DNA of 64,000 bases from NCBI GenBank assembly GCA_964643355.1, contig CAZXPW010000005.1, positions 62,001-126,000 of the forward strand, given 5' to 3'. Within the stretch, counting starts at the first letter, position 1. Each line of letters opens with the position of its first letter. This DNA comes from FEN-1350 sp964643355. Lineage in GTDB: Bacteria; Planctomycetota; Phycisphaerae; Sedimentisphaerales; Anaerohalosphaeraceae. Positions 14,853 through 23,768 of the stretch are shown piece after piece. The translations under genes and the position numbers were made by a program. The notes under the pieces are model-generated. The model was not told the origin of the DNA. It did not search any database and saw only the letters and a list, made by a program, of their open reading frames with translations.

Positions 14853-17516
14853 TTATTGTTTGATTTCAATAATCGTGTTTCCACTGATCGGGATCATGCA
14901 CAATTTCAATTCATCGTCGAAGATCATATTCGAGACCGGCGATTGGTTTACCAGGATCTGTTTCGGCTGATGATCGATTCCCGAAATCAGCACATTCGCC
15001 GTCGAATCTTTCCAGCCGGCGATCTCCAATCTCACGGTTGATCCCTGCTCGGCAATCAAACCGATCTCGCACGGCGCATGCACAAACCACCCTTTGCCCT
15101 TGACTCTGCGAACATCGTAGAGCTTGCCTTGCCTGAACGCCTCGGGCAGATGTGCCCCGACGGTGCCTGGATTGATCGCCGGCCCGTCGCTGACCTGGTC
15201 GTTCAGCAAAAAATAGTCCGGCAGCAGGCCCTGTCGATCGGCGTCTGTTGTCGGCCAGCTTTCCTGCAGGCCGGCGATGGTGATCCCCTTCGCCAAATCT
15301 CGCCACGGGCCCTCCGGATCGACCCCCGCCAGTTGATACAGCGCCGACCCATACACCAACCCGCACCATTGCACCGGCTGGCCGAACCACACGGGGGCTC
15401 GCCAGTTGGTCGCGCACAGTACCGCGATCGTCGCATACTCGCCGATTCGTCCCTCGGTCGGGTTGCTCAGATACACAAACGGCACGCCCGTCCACGCCCA
15501 GTAGCGGGCCTGCTCGAGATGTTCGATCCGGCCGGAAAGCATGTACCCCAGCGTGAAGGCCTTGACCAGATGTGCCGCCGCGAGGATATCCGGGGTGTGC
15601 AGCGGACATTCCCAGGTCTGCGCCCCGCGCGGAATCGTATTGGCGTACAGATTGGTTTGCTGGTCGAGGACCTTCAGCGACTCGTCCACAAGCCCCGGCT
15701 CCGGACACAGCGTCGCCGCCTCGAGGATATCGGCGATTACCGCGCCGCCGATCCCGTTGGCGTGATTTTCAAAATGCGTCCGGCCGTAATCGACCCCGCC
15801 GGCCGGCTTGTAGATGATCTTGCCGTCGGCGTCGAATTGCTTGAGCTCCGCGCGGGCATGGGCAACTCGCTGGCGGACATACTCCGGCACGCGCCCAAAA
15901 ACCAGCGGTGCCGTCGGAAATCGCACATGCGACACGCCGCTGCCGAAGGTATCCGACGGCGAAAGTTTCTCAATCGCCAGATTGGATCCGGCCCTCAATC
16001 GATCGCGCAATGCTGAATCGTTTGTCTTCTCCGCCAGCCACCGCTGGAACATCGCCGCATCCGCCGCCGCCTGCGGCCCGAAGCTGTTGCCCCAAACCGC
16101 GTGCCGATAAAGCCCGCCGCTGGTGATCTTCGAGTCCAGCCAGCCGTGCGATAACAGATCCACCGCTGCCGAAAATCCGCCATCAAACTCCGGCAGTTTC
16201 GGCCAGCCGCGAAGGGCCACATACTGCTGCACGGCCGGGATCACCGTCTCGCCCTTGCCGCCGATGATCACGGCCTTGACGGTGATGGGGTTGTTCGCTT
16301 CGATCTTCACCGGCGAATGGGCGCACAGTTCGTTTTCAAACCGGCCTGCGCTGGTCCCGGGGCCCGACAGCCACATCGCATGGCCGCCGGACCCGAACAC
16401 GCGGTCCGGCGAATCGAATCCGGCCGCGACCATCGGATCGCGATCCCACATCAGGCCGACATATTTTCCGTCGTTCTGGATGACCATCAGCGGAAAAGTG
16501 ATCTTGTACGAATCCGGAATCCGCCGCACATTCAGCGGCGCGGCGATATCTGCCTCGCTGCTGCTGGGCTCATCCTGCAGATATTCCAGCCCGGCAAACA
16601 GGCCTTGATGCTTCTTTTCGCCGAAGGTCCCTGCTCCCGCAAACATCGTCAACCAGGGAATCAACACCGCCTGTCGATCTTGATCGACCATAACGGTCGT
16701 CCTGACCGAAATCGTTCCCTTGTCTGCGACGCTGATAATCCGCATCAGTTGCCAACGGCATCCGCCTTTGTCCTTGAGTTCGGCAATCGTGCGGATTGTG
16801 TTGCTTTCCGCGACAACTTTTACGGTCGCTTTCTTGAGATTGATCCATTGAACCTGATCGTCAACCATAATTCCAATCGGCTCGGATACATATCCGCAGG
16901 CGAAGGGCATGTCATTCACGGCCAAAACAAAATCCCCCCAGACCTTCCGCGAATGTCGAAGGACCAGATCACCGGAGGTAACGGTGATCGTATTGGAGTC
17001 ATCCAAGATGGATAAGGCCGGCTTTTCAAACACCGGCGGCTCGATCTTCTTGAGGGCCTCGATGCGGATCCACGCCACTGTCAACTCGCCCGGCCCCGTG
17101 CATGGGTCCAGCCGAAACCGGCTCCTGGCTCCCAGCGGATGTGGAATCATCAGCTCATACTCGTGCCAGTTGCCGTCATTGTGGACCATGAATCGCACCG
17201 ACCGCTCCGCGGAAAAACGCGGTCCGTAAAACAGCTCGCCCCCGCGATCGGCCGCCGACTTCATCCGGATCGTCACCCGCGCCATGCCATCGGGTGACGG
17301 GATATCGATCGCCGGCCCCTCGATCCACGGATCTTCGCCCGTGCTTCGGACGACCAATCCCTCCGGCGTGCTGACCACCGGTTGAACCTGGGCGTTGCCG
17401 CTCCACCCCTGCGGTCCCTTGGCAAAATCCCACTCGGCGACCACGCCACCCGCCGCAACGATAGTAGATCCCATCAACAGAGCAACCGCCGCAAACTGTA
17501 AGGATTGACGATCCAT
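14853..17516 (-). CDS. Large secreted protein of unknown function, probably carbohydrate-related
   Basis: An exported protein of 887 residues (signal core FAAVALLMGSTIVAAGGVV). After it, residues 30-165 read like a beta-sandwich binding module (VVAEWDFAKGPQGWSG...WIRIEALKK). A beta-rich middle region follows to about 440, then a helical segment about 450-760 suggesting an alpha/alpha-barrel (repeated W/G/Y-rich hairpins such as HTPDILAAAHLVKAF), and a short beta tail. This is the layout of polysaccharide lyases and six-hairpin glycosidases, but I recognise no catalytic motif. ATG 17516 follows AAAGGG. It lies alone between the M20 peptidase (convergent) and clpB. Confidence 0.75.
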   Translation of the reverse strand: MDRQSLQFAAVALLMGSTIVAAGGVVAEWDFAKGPQGWSGNAQVQPVVSTPEGLVVRSTGEDPWIEGPAIDIPSPDGMARVTIRMKSAADRGGELFYGPRFSAERSVRFMVHNDGNWHEYELMIPHPLGARSRFRLDPCTGPGELTVAWIRIEALKKIEPPVFEKPALSILDDSNTITVTSGDLVLRHSRKVWGDFVLAVNDMPFACGYVSEPIGIMVDDQVQWINLKKATVKVVAESNTIRTIAELKDKGGCRWQLMRIISVADKGTISVRTTVMVDQDRQAVLIPWLTMFAGAGTFGEKKHQGLFAGLEYLQDEPSSSEADIAAPLNVRRIPDSYKITFPLMVIQNDGKYVGLMWDRDPMVAAGFDSPDRVFGSGGHAMWLSGPGTSAGRFENELCAHSPVKIEANNPITVKAVIIGGKGETVIPAVQQYVALRGWPKLPEFDGGFSAAVDLLSHGWLDSKITSGGLYRHAVWGNSFGPQAAADAAMFQRWLAEKTNDSALRDRLRAGSNLAIEKLSPSDTFGSGVSHVRFPTAPLVFGRVPEYVRQRVAHARAELKQFDADGKIIYKPAGGVDYGRTHFENHANGIGGAVIADILEAATLCPEPGLVDESLKVLDQQTNLYANTIPRGAQTWECPLHTPDILAAAHLVKAFTLGYMLSGRIEHLEQARYWAWTGVPFVYLSNPTEGRIGEYATIAVLCATNWRAPVWFGQPVQWCGLVYGSALYQLAGVDPEGPWRDLAKGITIAGLQESWPTTDADRQGLLPDYFLLNDQVSDGPAINPGTVGAHLPEAFRQGKLYDVRRVKGKGWFVHAPCEIGLIAEQGSTVRLEIAGWKDSTANVLISGIDHQPKQILVNQSPVSNMIFDDELKLCMIPISGNTIIEIKQ

Positions 17517-17614
17517 TGATACACCCTTTCCCTTGATGAACAAGCGAGTAAAACATGGGCACGGAATTCCACATCCTACCGTATTCTTGATTATAGGATA
17601 CCGATGGGTTCAGA

Positions 17615-20203
17615 TCAATTTCGTTTCTCAAACACGAACTGATCATGGCTGGCATCGATGCGGATGTGGTCGCCGTCGGCGAACTTGCCGCCGATGATCT
17701 CCGAGGCCAGGGGGTTTTCCAATCGCTGCTGGATCACGCGTTTGAGCGGCCTTGCGCCGAAGGCGGGATCATAGCCCTCGGTTATCAGCAGTTTCTTGGC
17801 TGCCGGAGTGATCTCCGCGGAAATATTTCGCGCCTTGAGCCGATCGATCAGATAGCCGGCCTGAATCTCGACGATCCGCTCGAGGTGTTCGCGACCGAGC
17901 GTATGAAAGATGATCGTCTCGTCGATCCGGTTGAGAAACTCCGGCCGGAAATATTGCCGCAGGGCGTCTTTGACGCGGGCCTCGATCTCCCAGTCTTCGC
18001 CCTTGTTGTCGGCCAGCTCGCGGATCGCCTCGCCGGCGAAGTTGCTGGTCATGATGATGACGGTATTCTTGAAATCGACCGTGCGGCCTTTGCCGTCGGT
18101 GAGACGGCCATCGTCGAAAACCTGCAGCAAGATATTGAAAACATCCCGATGGGCCTTTTCGATCTCGTCCAGCAGGATCACCGAATACGGTTTCCGGCGG
18201 ACGGCCTCGGTCAGCTTGCCGCCCTCTTCATAGCCGACATAGCCGGGCGGGGCGCCGATCATCCGGGCGACGGAGTGTTGTTCCATGAACTCGCTCATGT
18301 CGATACGGATCATGCTATTGGAGTCGTTGAATAAAAATTCCGCCAGCGCCTTGGAGAGCTCGGTCTTGCCGACGCCCGTGGGACCGAGGAACAGAAACAC
18401 CCCGATCGGCCGATGCGGATCGCCCAACCCCGCACGGCTCCGCCGGACGGCATTGCAGACGGCGGCGACGGCCTGGTCCTGGCCGACAACCCGCTTGTGA
18501 ATCTCCTGTTCCATGTGCATAAGCCGTTCGGCCTGGCCGCTCATTAACCGCGTCACCGGCACGCCCGTCCAGCGCGAAACCACCCGCGCGATCATCTCCT
18601 CGGTGACCTCGTTGTGGATCATCATCCCGCCGTTGGCCCGGGCCAGCGACTCTTCGGCGGCGGACAGCTTTTTGCGGAGATCCTGGATCGATCCGTATTT
18701 GAGCCGAGCCGCCGTCTCCAGGTCACCCGTCCGCTGGGCCTCTTCCAGGGCGTGCTGAGCCAAGGCGATCTCTTCCTTGATTTTTGTGATCTGTTCGATG
18801 CGGCCCTTGTCGGTTTTCCACTGGGCAGTCAGACGATCGTTCTTTTCCTGTAACTCGGCCAGTTCTTTTTCACACTTGGCCAGTCGTTTTGCGCTGGCCG
18901 CGTCGGTCTCTTTTTTCAGGGCCTCGCGCTCGATCTGCAACTGCATGATGCGACGACGGATGTCGTCGAGTTCGGCGGGCAGGGAGTCGTTTTCGATTCT
19001 CAATTGCGACGCGGCTTCGTCGATCAGGTCGATGGCTTTATCCGGTAAAAACCGGTCGGAGATATAGCGATTTGACAGCGTCGCCGCGGCCACCAGCGCC
19101 GAGTCGGTGATCCGCACGCCGTGATGGGTATCGTAGCGATCTTTGAGGCCGCGCAGGATCGCGATGGTCTCCTCGACCGTCGGCGGATCGACCACGATGG
19201 GCTGGAAGCGCCGCTCCAGAGCCGCGTCTTTTTCGATATGTTTTCGGTATTCGTCCAGCGTTGTCGCGCCGATGCACCGCAGTTCGCCGCGTGCAAGCGA
19301 GGGCTTGAGCAGATTGCCCGCATCGACCGAGCCCTCGGCTTTGCCGGCGCCGACGATCGTGTGAAGTTCATCAATGAACAAAATAATTCCGCCGTCAGAG
19401 GCGATGACCTCCTTGAGTACGGCCTTAAAGCGTTCCTCGAACTCGCCGCGGAACTTGGTCCCGGCGATCAGCGCCCCCATATCCAGCGCGATGACCCGCT
19501 TGTCTTTGAGGCCGACGGGCACATCCCCGGCCACGATTCGCTGCGCCAGCCCTTCGACGATGGCCGTCTTGCCCACACCCGGCTCGCCGATCAGCACCGG
19601 ATTGTTCTTCGTCCGACGGTTGAGCACCTGCATGCAGCGGCGGATCTCGTCCTCGCGCCCGATCACCGGGTCCAGCTTGCCCTGCCGCGCCATGTCCAGT
19701 AAGTCGATCCCGAATCGCTCCAATGCTTTGTATTGTCCTTCGGGACTGTCGCTGGTGACCTTCTCGCTGCCGCGAATATCTTTCAGCGCCTGTTCAATGG
19801 TTGAACTGCGGATGGAGTTGACGCTGAGGATCTGTTTGGCGTCGCTGTCGATCTCCGCCAGCGACAAAAACAGATGCTCGGTGCTGAGGTACTCGTCGCC
19901 CATCTTGTCGGCCCGGTTCTGCGCGTCGAGGATCACCTGGCTGAATCCCGGATCCGGCAAAATCATCTGTCCGCCCGTCGAGCCCGTCGGCAAGCGCTTC
20001 AGTTCAGCTTCGACCATGGTTCGGACGCGGCCGACATTGGTACCGATCTTCTTGAGCAGCATCACAGCCATCCCCTCTTCGTCATCCAACAGCGTCGAGA
20101 GCAAATGGATCGGCGTAACCACCGTATGCGACCGCCGCATCGCCAACTGCTGGGCGCTGGCGATCGCCTCTTGTGCTTTGACTGTAAATTTATCAAACTT
20201 CAT
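17615..20203 (-). CDS. clpB: ATP-dependent chaperone ClpB
   Basis: A Hsp100 disaggregase that threads aggregated proteins through a hexamer together with DnaK. The 862 residues match the family length. The N-domain (1-145) has two Clp repeats. NBD1 has Walker A GEPGVGKT (206-213). The coiled-coil middle domain (about 405-520, e.g. RRRIMQLQIEREALKKETD) distinguishes ClpB from ClpA/ClpC. NBD2 has GPTGVGKTE and the substrate loop GYVGYEEGG. ATG 20203 has GAGGGG upstream. A minus-strand TATAAT at 20298-20293 could serve as a -10, but no heat-shock sigma32 pair was evident. It is not linked to groEL or dnaK here beyond sharing the window. Confidence 0.97.
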   Translation of the reverse strand: MKFDKFTVKAQEAIASAQQLAMRRSHTVVTPIHLLSTLLDDEEGMAVMLLKKIGTNVGRVRTMVEAELKRLPTGSTGGQMILPDPGFSQVILDAQNRADKMGDEYLSTEHLFLSLAEIDSDAKQILSVNSIRSSTIEQALKDIRGSEKVTSDSPEGQYKALERFGIDLLDMARQGKLDPVIGREDEIRRCMQVLNRRTKNNPVLIGEPGVGKTAIVEGLAQRIVAGDVPVGLKDKRVIALDMGALIAGTKFRGEFEERFKAVLKEVIASDGGIILFIDELHTIVGAGKAEGSVDAGNLLKPSLARGELRCIGATTLDEYRKHIEKDAALERRFQPIVVDPPTVEETIAILRGLKDRYDTHHGVRITDSALVAAATLSNRYISDRFLPDKAIDLIDEAASQLRIENDSLPAELDDIRRRIMQLQIEREALKKETDAASAKRLAKCEKELAELQEKNDRLTAQWKTDKGRIEQITKIKEEIALAQHALEEAQRTGDLETAARLKYGSIQDLRKKLSAAEESLARANGGMMIHNEVTEEMIARVVSRWTGVPVTRLMSGQAERLMHMEQEIHKRVVGQDQAVAAVCNAVRRSRAGLGDPHRPIGVFLFLGPTGVGKTELSKALAEFLFNDSNSMIRIDMSEFMEQHSVARMIGAPPGYVGYEEGGKLTEAVRRKPYSVILLDEIEKAHRDVFNILLQVFDDGRLTDGKGRTVDFKNTVIIMTSNFAGEAIRELADNKGEDWEIEARVKDALRQYFRPEFLNRIDETIIFHTLGREHLERIVEIQAGYLIDRLKARNISAEITPAAKKLLITEGYDPAFGARPLKRVIQQRLENPLASEIIGGKFADGDHIRIDASHDQFVFEKRN

Positions 20204-20477
20204 TGAAACCCCTCTTTTCTGCCGGGTACCTCCCGGCCTGTTACCGGAATTAGCAAACCCCGTGCCCGATCCAGAAAATTTGTAAATCTTTAATTATAAA
20301 AAACTTACGATTCAAGCTGGAACCCAAAATCGGCAGATTTTTCGCCTCTGTATGCCATTCTGGCAGACCCTTTTGATGGAAAAATCCTATCAACCCACAA
20401 TGAAAGAAATCCCAAATAATTCTTGCAATCAGATTGGATTTTCGATAATTAGAAGCATGAATCAGTAAGGAGAAACC
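20204..20477. other. AT-rich divergent promoter region between clpB and the small gene at 20478
   Basis: It contains a minus-strand TATAAT (20293-20298) for clpB. On the plus strand, TTGCAA (20423-20428) lies 15 bp from GATAAT (20444-20449). AAGGAG lies just ahead of the ATG at 20478. No open reading frame or strong hairpin was found. Confidence 0.45.
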
Positions 20478-20756
20478 ATGCAACCCAAATGGCTCAATTG
20501 TACGATATCAGAAGGGCTCTTTAGCGGTGAATACTCCGTAAAGGGTCAACTCTCCAATTTCGTCGATTTTTCGCTGTTCGCTCCGGAACAATACATTCGA
20601 CTGGATACCCCTCTTGAGGGACAACAGGCCGTAAACGGTTGTATAGCCGTAAGCGTTCTTGATGAACAAGGAGAGGAAGCCCTTGTTTTGTTACCGGCCC
20701 CGACCTTTGAAAACGGCCAGACCATCACAGTAAGAAGGGATCAGGTGCGGTCATAG
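20478..20756 (+). CDS. Small protein of unknown function upstream of dcd
   Basis: A 92-residue soluble protein without signal peptide or membrane segment. It is acidic and rich in beta-type alternation (VNGCIAVSVLDEQGEEALVL). A strong AAGGAG ribosome site precedes ATG 20478, so I believe it is expressed. It ends 4 nt before the dcd start and is almost certainly cotranscribed with it. I do not recognise the family. A link to pyrimidine nucleotide metabolism is suggested only by position. Confidence 0.65.
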   Translation: MQPKWLNCTISEGLFSGEYSVKGQLSNFVDFSLFAPEQYIRLDTPLEGQQAVNGCIAVSVLDEQGEEALVLLPAPTFENGQTITVRRDQVRS

Positions 20757-20760
20757 GCGC

Positions 20761-21339
20761 ATGATTCTTTCCAACTGCGAAATCCACAAGGCCCTCGACG
20801 ACGGCAGACTGGTTATATCCCCCGAACCTTCGCCACGGAAACCCTCGATTCACCAGGAGTGTCCGTACAATACCCATTCCGTAGATTTGAAACTTCACCA
20901 GGAAATCCGTGTCCCGGAACCGGGTAAATTTTCAATCGACCTGATGCACCCTGGATCGCTAACCGACCTCATCATACAGCACTCCCAAAAGTTTATTTTG
21001 ACGCCAAAACAGGGTTATCGATTAGACCGACATGAATTTATTCTGGCCCGTACTCTGGAGGTCGTCCGGTTTCCAATCCAGTCAAAACCGCCCCATCTGG
21101 CCGCGCGAATCGAAGGAAAAAGCAGTCGCGGCCGTCTTGGATTGATCATTCATTGTACGGCCCCAACGGTACATCCCGGATTTGAGGGATCGCTTACGCT
21201 GGAAATCGTGAACCTCGGACCTGCACCGATCACTTTGGTTCCCAACATGTATATCGCCCAATTGATTGTCGAACAGGTTGAGGGCCAAATCTATGCCAAT
21301 CCCAGCCAGTATCAAAATCAATCCGACCCCGCCGGGTAA
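20761..21339 (+). CDS. dcd: dCTP deaminase family protein
   Basis: A 192-residue trimeric all-beta enzyme of the dUTPase/dCTP-deaminase fold, which makes dUTP (or directly dUMP) for thymidylate synthesis. The core motif IEGKSSRGRLGL is present, followed by CTAPTVHPGFEG and LTLEIVNLG, which carries the expected catalytic glutamate. In most relatives the second motif is TAxxIDPGF; here the Asp is His, which is unusual near the sugar-binding site. The N-terminus has a slightly long loop (PSPRKPSIHQECPY). The start ATG has only a weak ribosome site and probably depends on coupling to the small gene ahead. Family is clear; deaminase versus bifunctional deaminase/dUTPase is undecided. Confidence 0.85.
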   Translation: MILSNCEIHKALDDGRLVISPEPSPRKPSIHQECPYNTHSVDLKLHQEIRVPEPGKFSIDLMHPGSLTDLIIQHSQKFILTPKQGYRLDRHEFILARTLEVVRFPIQSKPPHLAARIEGKSSRGRLGLIIHCTAPTVHPGFEGSLTLEIVNLGPAPITLVPNMYIAQLIVEQVEGQIYANPSQYQNQSDPAG

Positions 21340-21383
21340 CGACTTTCTGTGCAATATCATTAGGCCACTGAGATCAGAAAGTA

Positions 21384-21527
21384 TTATTCCTGGTTCTCCT
21401 CGTCTCGCTCCTCTTCGTCTTGAAATTTTGAGGCCAACTCAATAATATCATCGCATGAGGAATTTTCGCCTAATATCAATTTGGCTTTGTCAGCATATTT
21501 TCCAAGATGGGCAATTTCATCTTGCAT
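21384..21527 (-). CDS. Small acidic protein, overlaps the preceding frame
   Basis: A 47-residue frame starting MQDEIAHLGKYADKAKLI and ending in a run of Glu and Asp (FQDEEERDEENQE). Its ATG lies 9 nt inside the end of the 21517-21711 frame. Read without that ATG, the frame extends upstream as VKEAYHYRMQDE and looks like the natural continuation of the upstream protein. It may therefore be the C-terminal half of one frameshifted gene rather than a separate product. Unknown family. Confidence 0.4.
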   Translation of the reverse strand: MQDEIAHLGKYADKAKLILGENSSCDDIIELASKFQDEEERDEENQE

Positions 21528-21711
21528 ACGATAATGGTATGCTTCTTTTACTTAAACTTATAAATCGGAGTTTCTCTTTCTGATCGTTCGCGTTAAGACC
21601 TGCTTCGTGTAAAGCGTTCTCAATTGTGTGGTCCTCAAGCGTTAGGCCGGGTTCCCAGTAGGTCTGGCGAGCGATATCAGTAAGAGTAGGCACATTTTCA
21701 TTCTCGGTCAT
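21517..21711 (-). CDS. Small hypothetical protein, possibly frameshifted
   Basis: 64 residues from ATG 21711, preceded by GGAGA. It begins MTENENVPTLTDIARQTYWE and is helical and soluble. The last ~11 residues (SKRSIPLSYAR) look unlike the rest. Deleting one A near 21556 would replace them with VKEAYHYRMQDE and join the overlapping frame, giving one ~110-residue protein. The surrounding DNA is more AT-rich than its neighbours, so recent acquisition is possible. I do not recognise the family. Confidence 0.5.
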   Translation of the reverse strand: MTENENVPTLTDIARQTYWEPGLTLEDHTIENALHEAGLNANDQKEKLRFISLSKRSIPLSYAR

Positions 21712-21841
21712 TATTATTCTCCGTATAACATGGTTTAGAGCGTCATCGATGAGTATCAGTCCTATTTTACATCCCCAGGAATTTCGTGTATACTGATTTT
21801 TCGTGTAACAAACCCTGATTTGGCGCGATGATCCGAGGGAT

Positions 21842-22429
21842 ATGGCGGAAGTGATGGCAGACAATCGAGTCGCCGGTGCCAAAGGCGATGGCAGGTTCGA
21901 GCCGATCGAGGATTCGCAGGCGCGGATGCTGGCGGATCTCTACGAGCGGAACTACGAACCGATTTTTCGGTACTGCGTGCATCGGCTGTTCGATCGCACG
22001 CTGGCCGAGGATGTCGTCGGGGCCGTCTTCCTCGACGCGGCCCGAACGATCCGGAACTTTCGCGGCAGCCAAGAGGACGAGTACCGGCGCTGGCTGTACG
22101 CCATTGCGACCAACCATATCGCAACCAACATCCGCACTTCGCTTCGGCGGCGCGTCCTGCTGCAGCAGGCCGCCGAAGCGGGACGCCTCGGCCCGCAACA
22201 GTCGCCGGACCCCTCGGACGGCCCCGATTGGTCCTGCCTCTGGCGGGCGATCCAGACGCTCGGCCGGAATGAACAGACCATCCTGACCCTGCGGTTCTTC
22301 GAAAAGCTGGACTTTGCCGCCATCTCTGCGATCGTCGGCAAACGCGAGACGGCGGTGCGGACCATGCTCTGTCGCAGTCTAAAAAAAATCAGAAACCAGC
22401 TCAAGCCCGTATTCGATGGAGACCGGTAA
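21842..22429 (+). CDS. ECF-type RNA polymerase sigma factor
   Basis: A 195-residue sigma70-family protein with regions 2 and 4 only. Region 2 runs from about LYERNYEPIFRYCVHRLFD through DVVGAVFLDAARTIRNFRG to YRRWLYAIATNHIATNIR. Region 4 is the C-terminal helix-turn-helix (LGRNEQTILTLRFFEKLDF, then IVGKRETAVRTMLCRSLKK). Such factors redirect RNA polymerase to stress or envelope genes. The following gene overlaps or abuts its stop and encodes a single-pass membrane protein, the usual partner arrangement in planctomycetes. Possible autoregulation was not resolved. Confidence 0.93.
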   Translation: MAEVMADNRVAGAKGDGRFEPIEDSQARMLADLYERNYEPIFRYCVHRLFDRTLAEDVVGAVFLDAARTIRNFRGSQEDEYRRWLYAIATNHIATNIRTSLRRRVLLQQAAEAGRLGPQQSPDPSDGPDWSCLWRAIQTLGRNEQTILTLRFFEKLDFAAISAIVGKRETAVRTMLCRSLKKIRNQLKPVFDGDR

Positions 22430-22430
22430 C

Positions 22431-23711
22431 ATGGAACCCCACGAGGTCGAATTCGAAAAACTCGTTGCCCATCTGCGGATCGACGACACGCCCGACCCGG
22501 GCCACAAGGATCGTCTCCGCTGGCAGGTCCTGCAGGCCTATCACGCCGCGGCCGATCAACCGGCTCCTCGATCCGGCCTGAGCCGAATCAGGAGAATCCT
22601 CATGAAATCGTCCATCACAAAATTCGCCCTTGCCGCGTCATTTATTGTCGCGATCACTCTCGGCCTTTACTTCGGCCTCGGCGGCGGCAGCATCGCCCTG
22701 GCCCAGGTCGCCGAAAAGCTCGAACAGATTACCTCGATGTCCTACACCATGCACATGACCATGACCGGCCTGCCCGGAATGCCCGCCGATCAGAAAATGA
22801 ATATGGAGTTGGACATCCTCATTTCCAGTAGCGGCGGAATGCGTATGACCGCTTATACTGATGGCAAGCTGGTCTCCACCACCATCATGGATATGCGCGA
22901 AAAAACCATGATCAGCTTGATGCCCGAGACCAAACAATACATGCGCATCACGCTGACCGACGAACTATTCGACAAAACCAAACAACAAAACGCCGATCCA
23001 CGAATGATGGTCGAGGGATTCTTGAATTCCGACTATACCGATCTGGGCCGCAGCCGGATCGACGGCGTCGAGGTCCAGGGTTTTGAATCCAACAATCCCC
23101 TCGTGACAGGCGGAATGTTTCAGGATACCGTCGTGCGGATCTGGGTTGATGTCCGTACCGGCTACCCGTTCCGCATGACCATTGAGGGTCAGGGCGGGCT
23201 TCAGGAAGGGGCTCGAATCGAGATGCTCGTGGATCATTTTCAATGGAATGTCCCCTGCGATTCAGAGATGTTCACCCTGGTCATCCCGGAAGGGTATTCC
23301 CTGATGAGCGATGTCTCCCTCAAGGGACTGGGCAACGGCGAGGAACTCATCGACGCGCTGAAGGTATTCCAGGAACTGACCGGCGGCCGATACCCCAAAT
23401 CGCTCAATCCGATGGACCTGTCGCGTGAACTGATTGATCTGGCCAAAGACGGTTCCAAGGCCGAAATGGTCGGCCAGATGGGGCAAGATAAAGTCATGAA
23501 AATGACCATGGCCGTCACCAACTTCCAGATGCTTACGATGCAGAATGCCGACCCGAAATACTACGGTGACACCGTCCAGCCCGGTGAAGGCGACAAGGTA
23601 CTCGTCCGTTGGAAAGTACAAGGCAGTGAAAACTATCGAGTGATCTACGGCGACCTGCATACGGAGGAAGTCACGGCCGAACGACTGGCGGAATTGGAAA
23701 CCCAACCGTAA
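22431..23711 (+). CDS. Membrane-anchored partner of the ECF sigma factor, LolA/RseB-like outer domain
   Basis: A 426-residue protein. Residues 1-55 are cytoplasmic and could bind the sigma factor (VEFEKLVAHLRIDDTPDPGH), followed by one membrane helix (FALAASFIVAITLGLYFGLG) and a large exported beta-rich domain with repeats like those of LolA/RseB lipoprotein-binding folds (SMSYTMHMTMTGLPG...MRMTAYTDGKL). It is met-rich and acidic. It is most likely an anti-sigma or envelope sensor, inferred from gene order; there is no zinc-anti-sigma motif. ATG 22431 is favoured by GGAG at 22418-22421; ATG 22416 would overlap the sigma stop. A strong terminator follows. Confidence 0.75.
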   Translation: MEPHEVEFEKLVAHLRIDDTPDPGHKDRLRWQVLQAYHAAADQPAPRSGLSRIRRILMKSSITKFALAASFIVAITLGLYFGLGGGSIALAQVAEKLEQITSMSYTMHMTMTGLPGMPADQKMNMELDILISSSGGMRMTAYTDGKLVSTTIMDMREKTMISLMPETKQYMRITLTDELFDKTKQQNADPRMMVEGFLNSDYTDLGRSRIDGVEVQGFESNNPLVTGGMFQDTVVRIWVDVRTGYPFRMTIEGQGGLQEGARIEMLVDHFQWNVPCDSEMFTLVIPEGYSLMSDVSLKGLGNGEELIDALKVFQELTGGRYPKSLNPMDLSRELIDLAKDGSKAEMVGQMGQDKVMKMTMAVTNFQMLTMQNADPKYYGDTVQPGEGDKVLVRWKVQGSENYRVIYGDLHTEEVTAERLAELETQP

Positions 23712-23738
23712 GCAACCGATATTTTTTGAATCGAATGG

Positions 23739-23768
23739 AAGGGCGGGTTATTATCCCCGCCCTTTTTT
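23739..23768. terminator. Bidirectional intrinsic terminator
   Basis: AAGGGCGGG (23739-23747) pairs with CCCGCCCTT (23756-23764), loop TTATTATC, followed by T residues on the plus strand and by T's on the minus strand as well. It separates the convergent sigma-partner and rubrerythrin-like genes. The minus-strand stop codon at 23767-23769 lies inside its tail. Confidence 0.85.
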
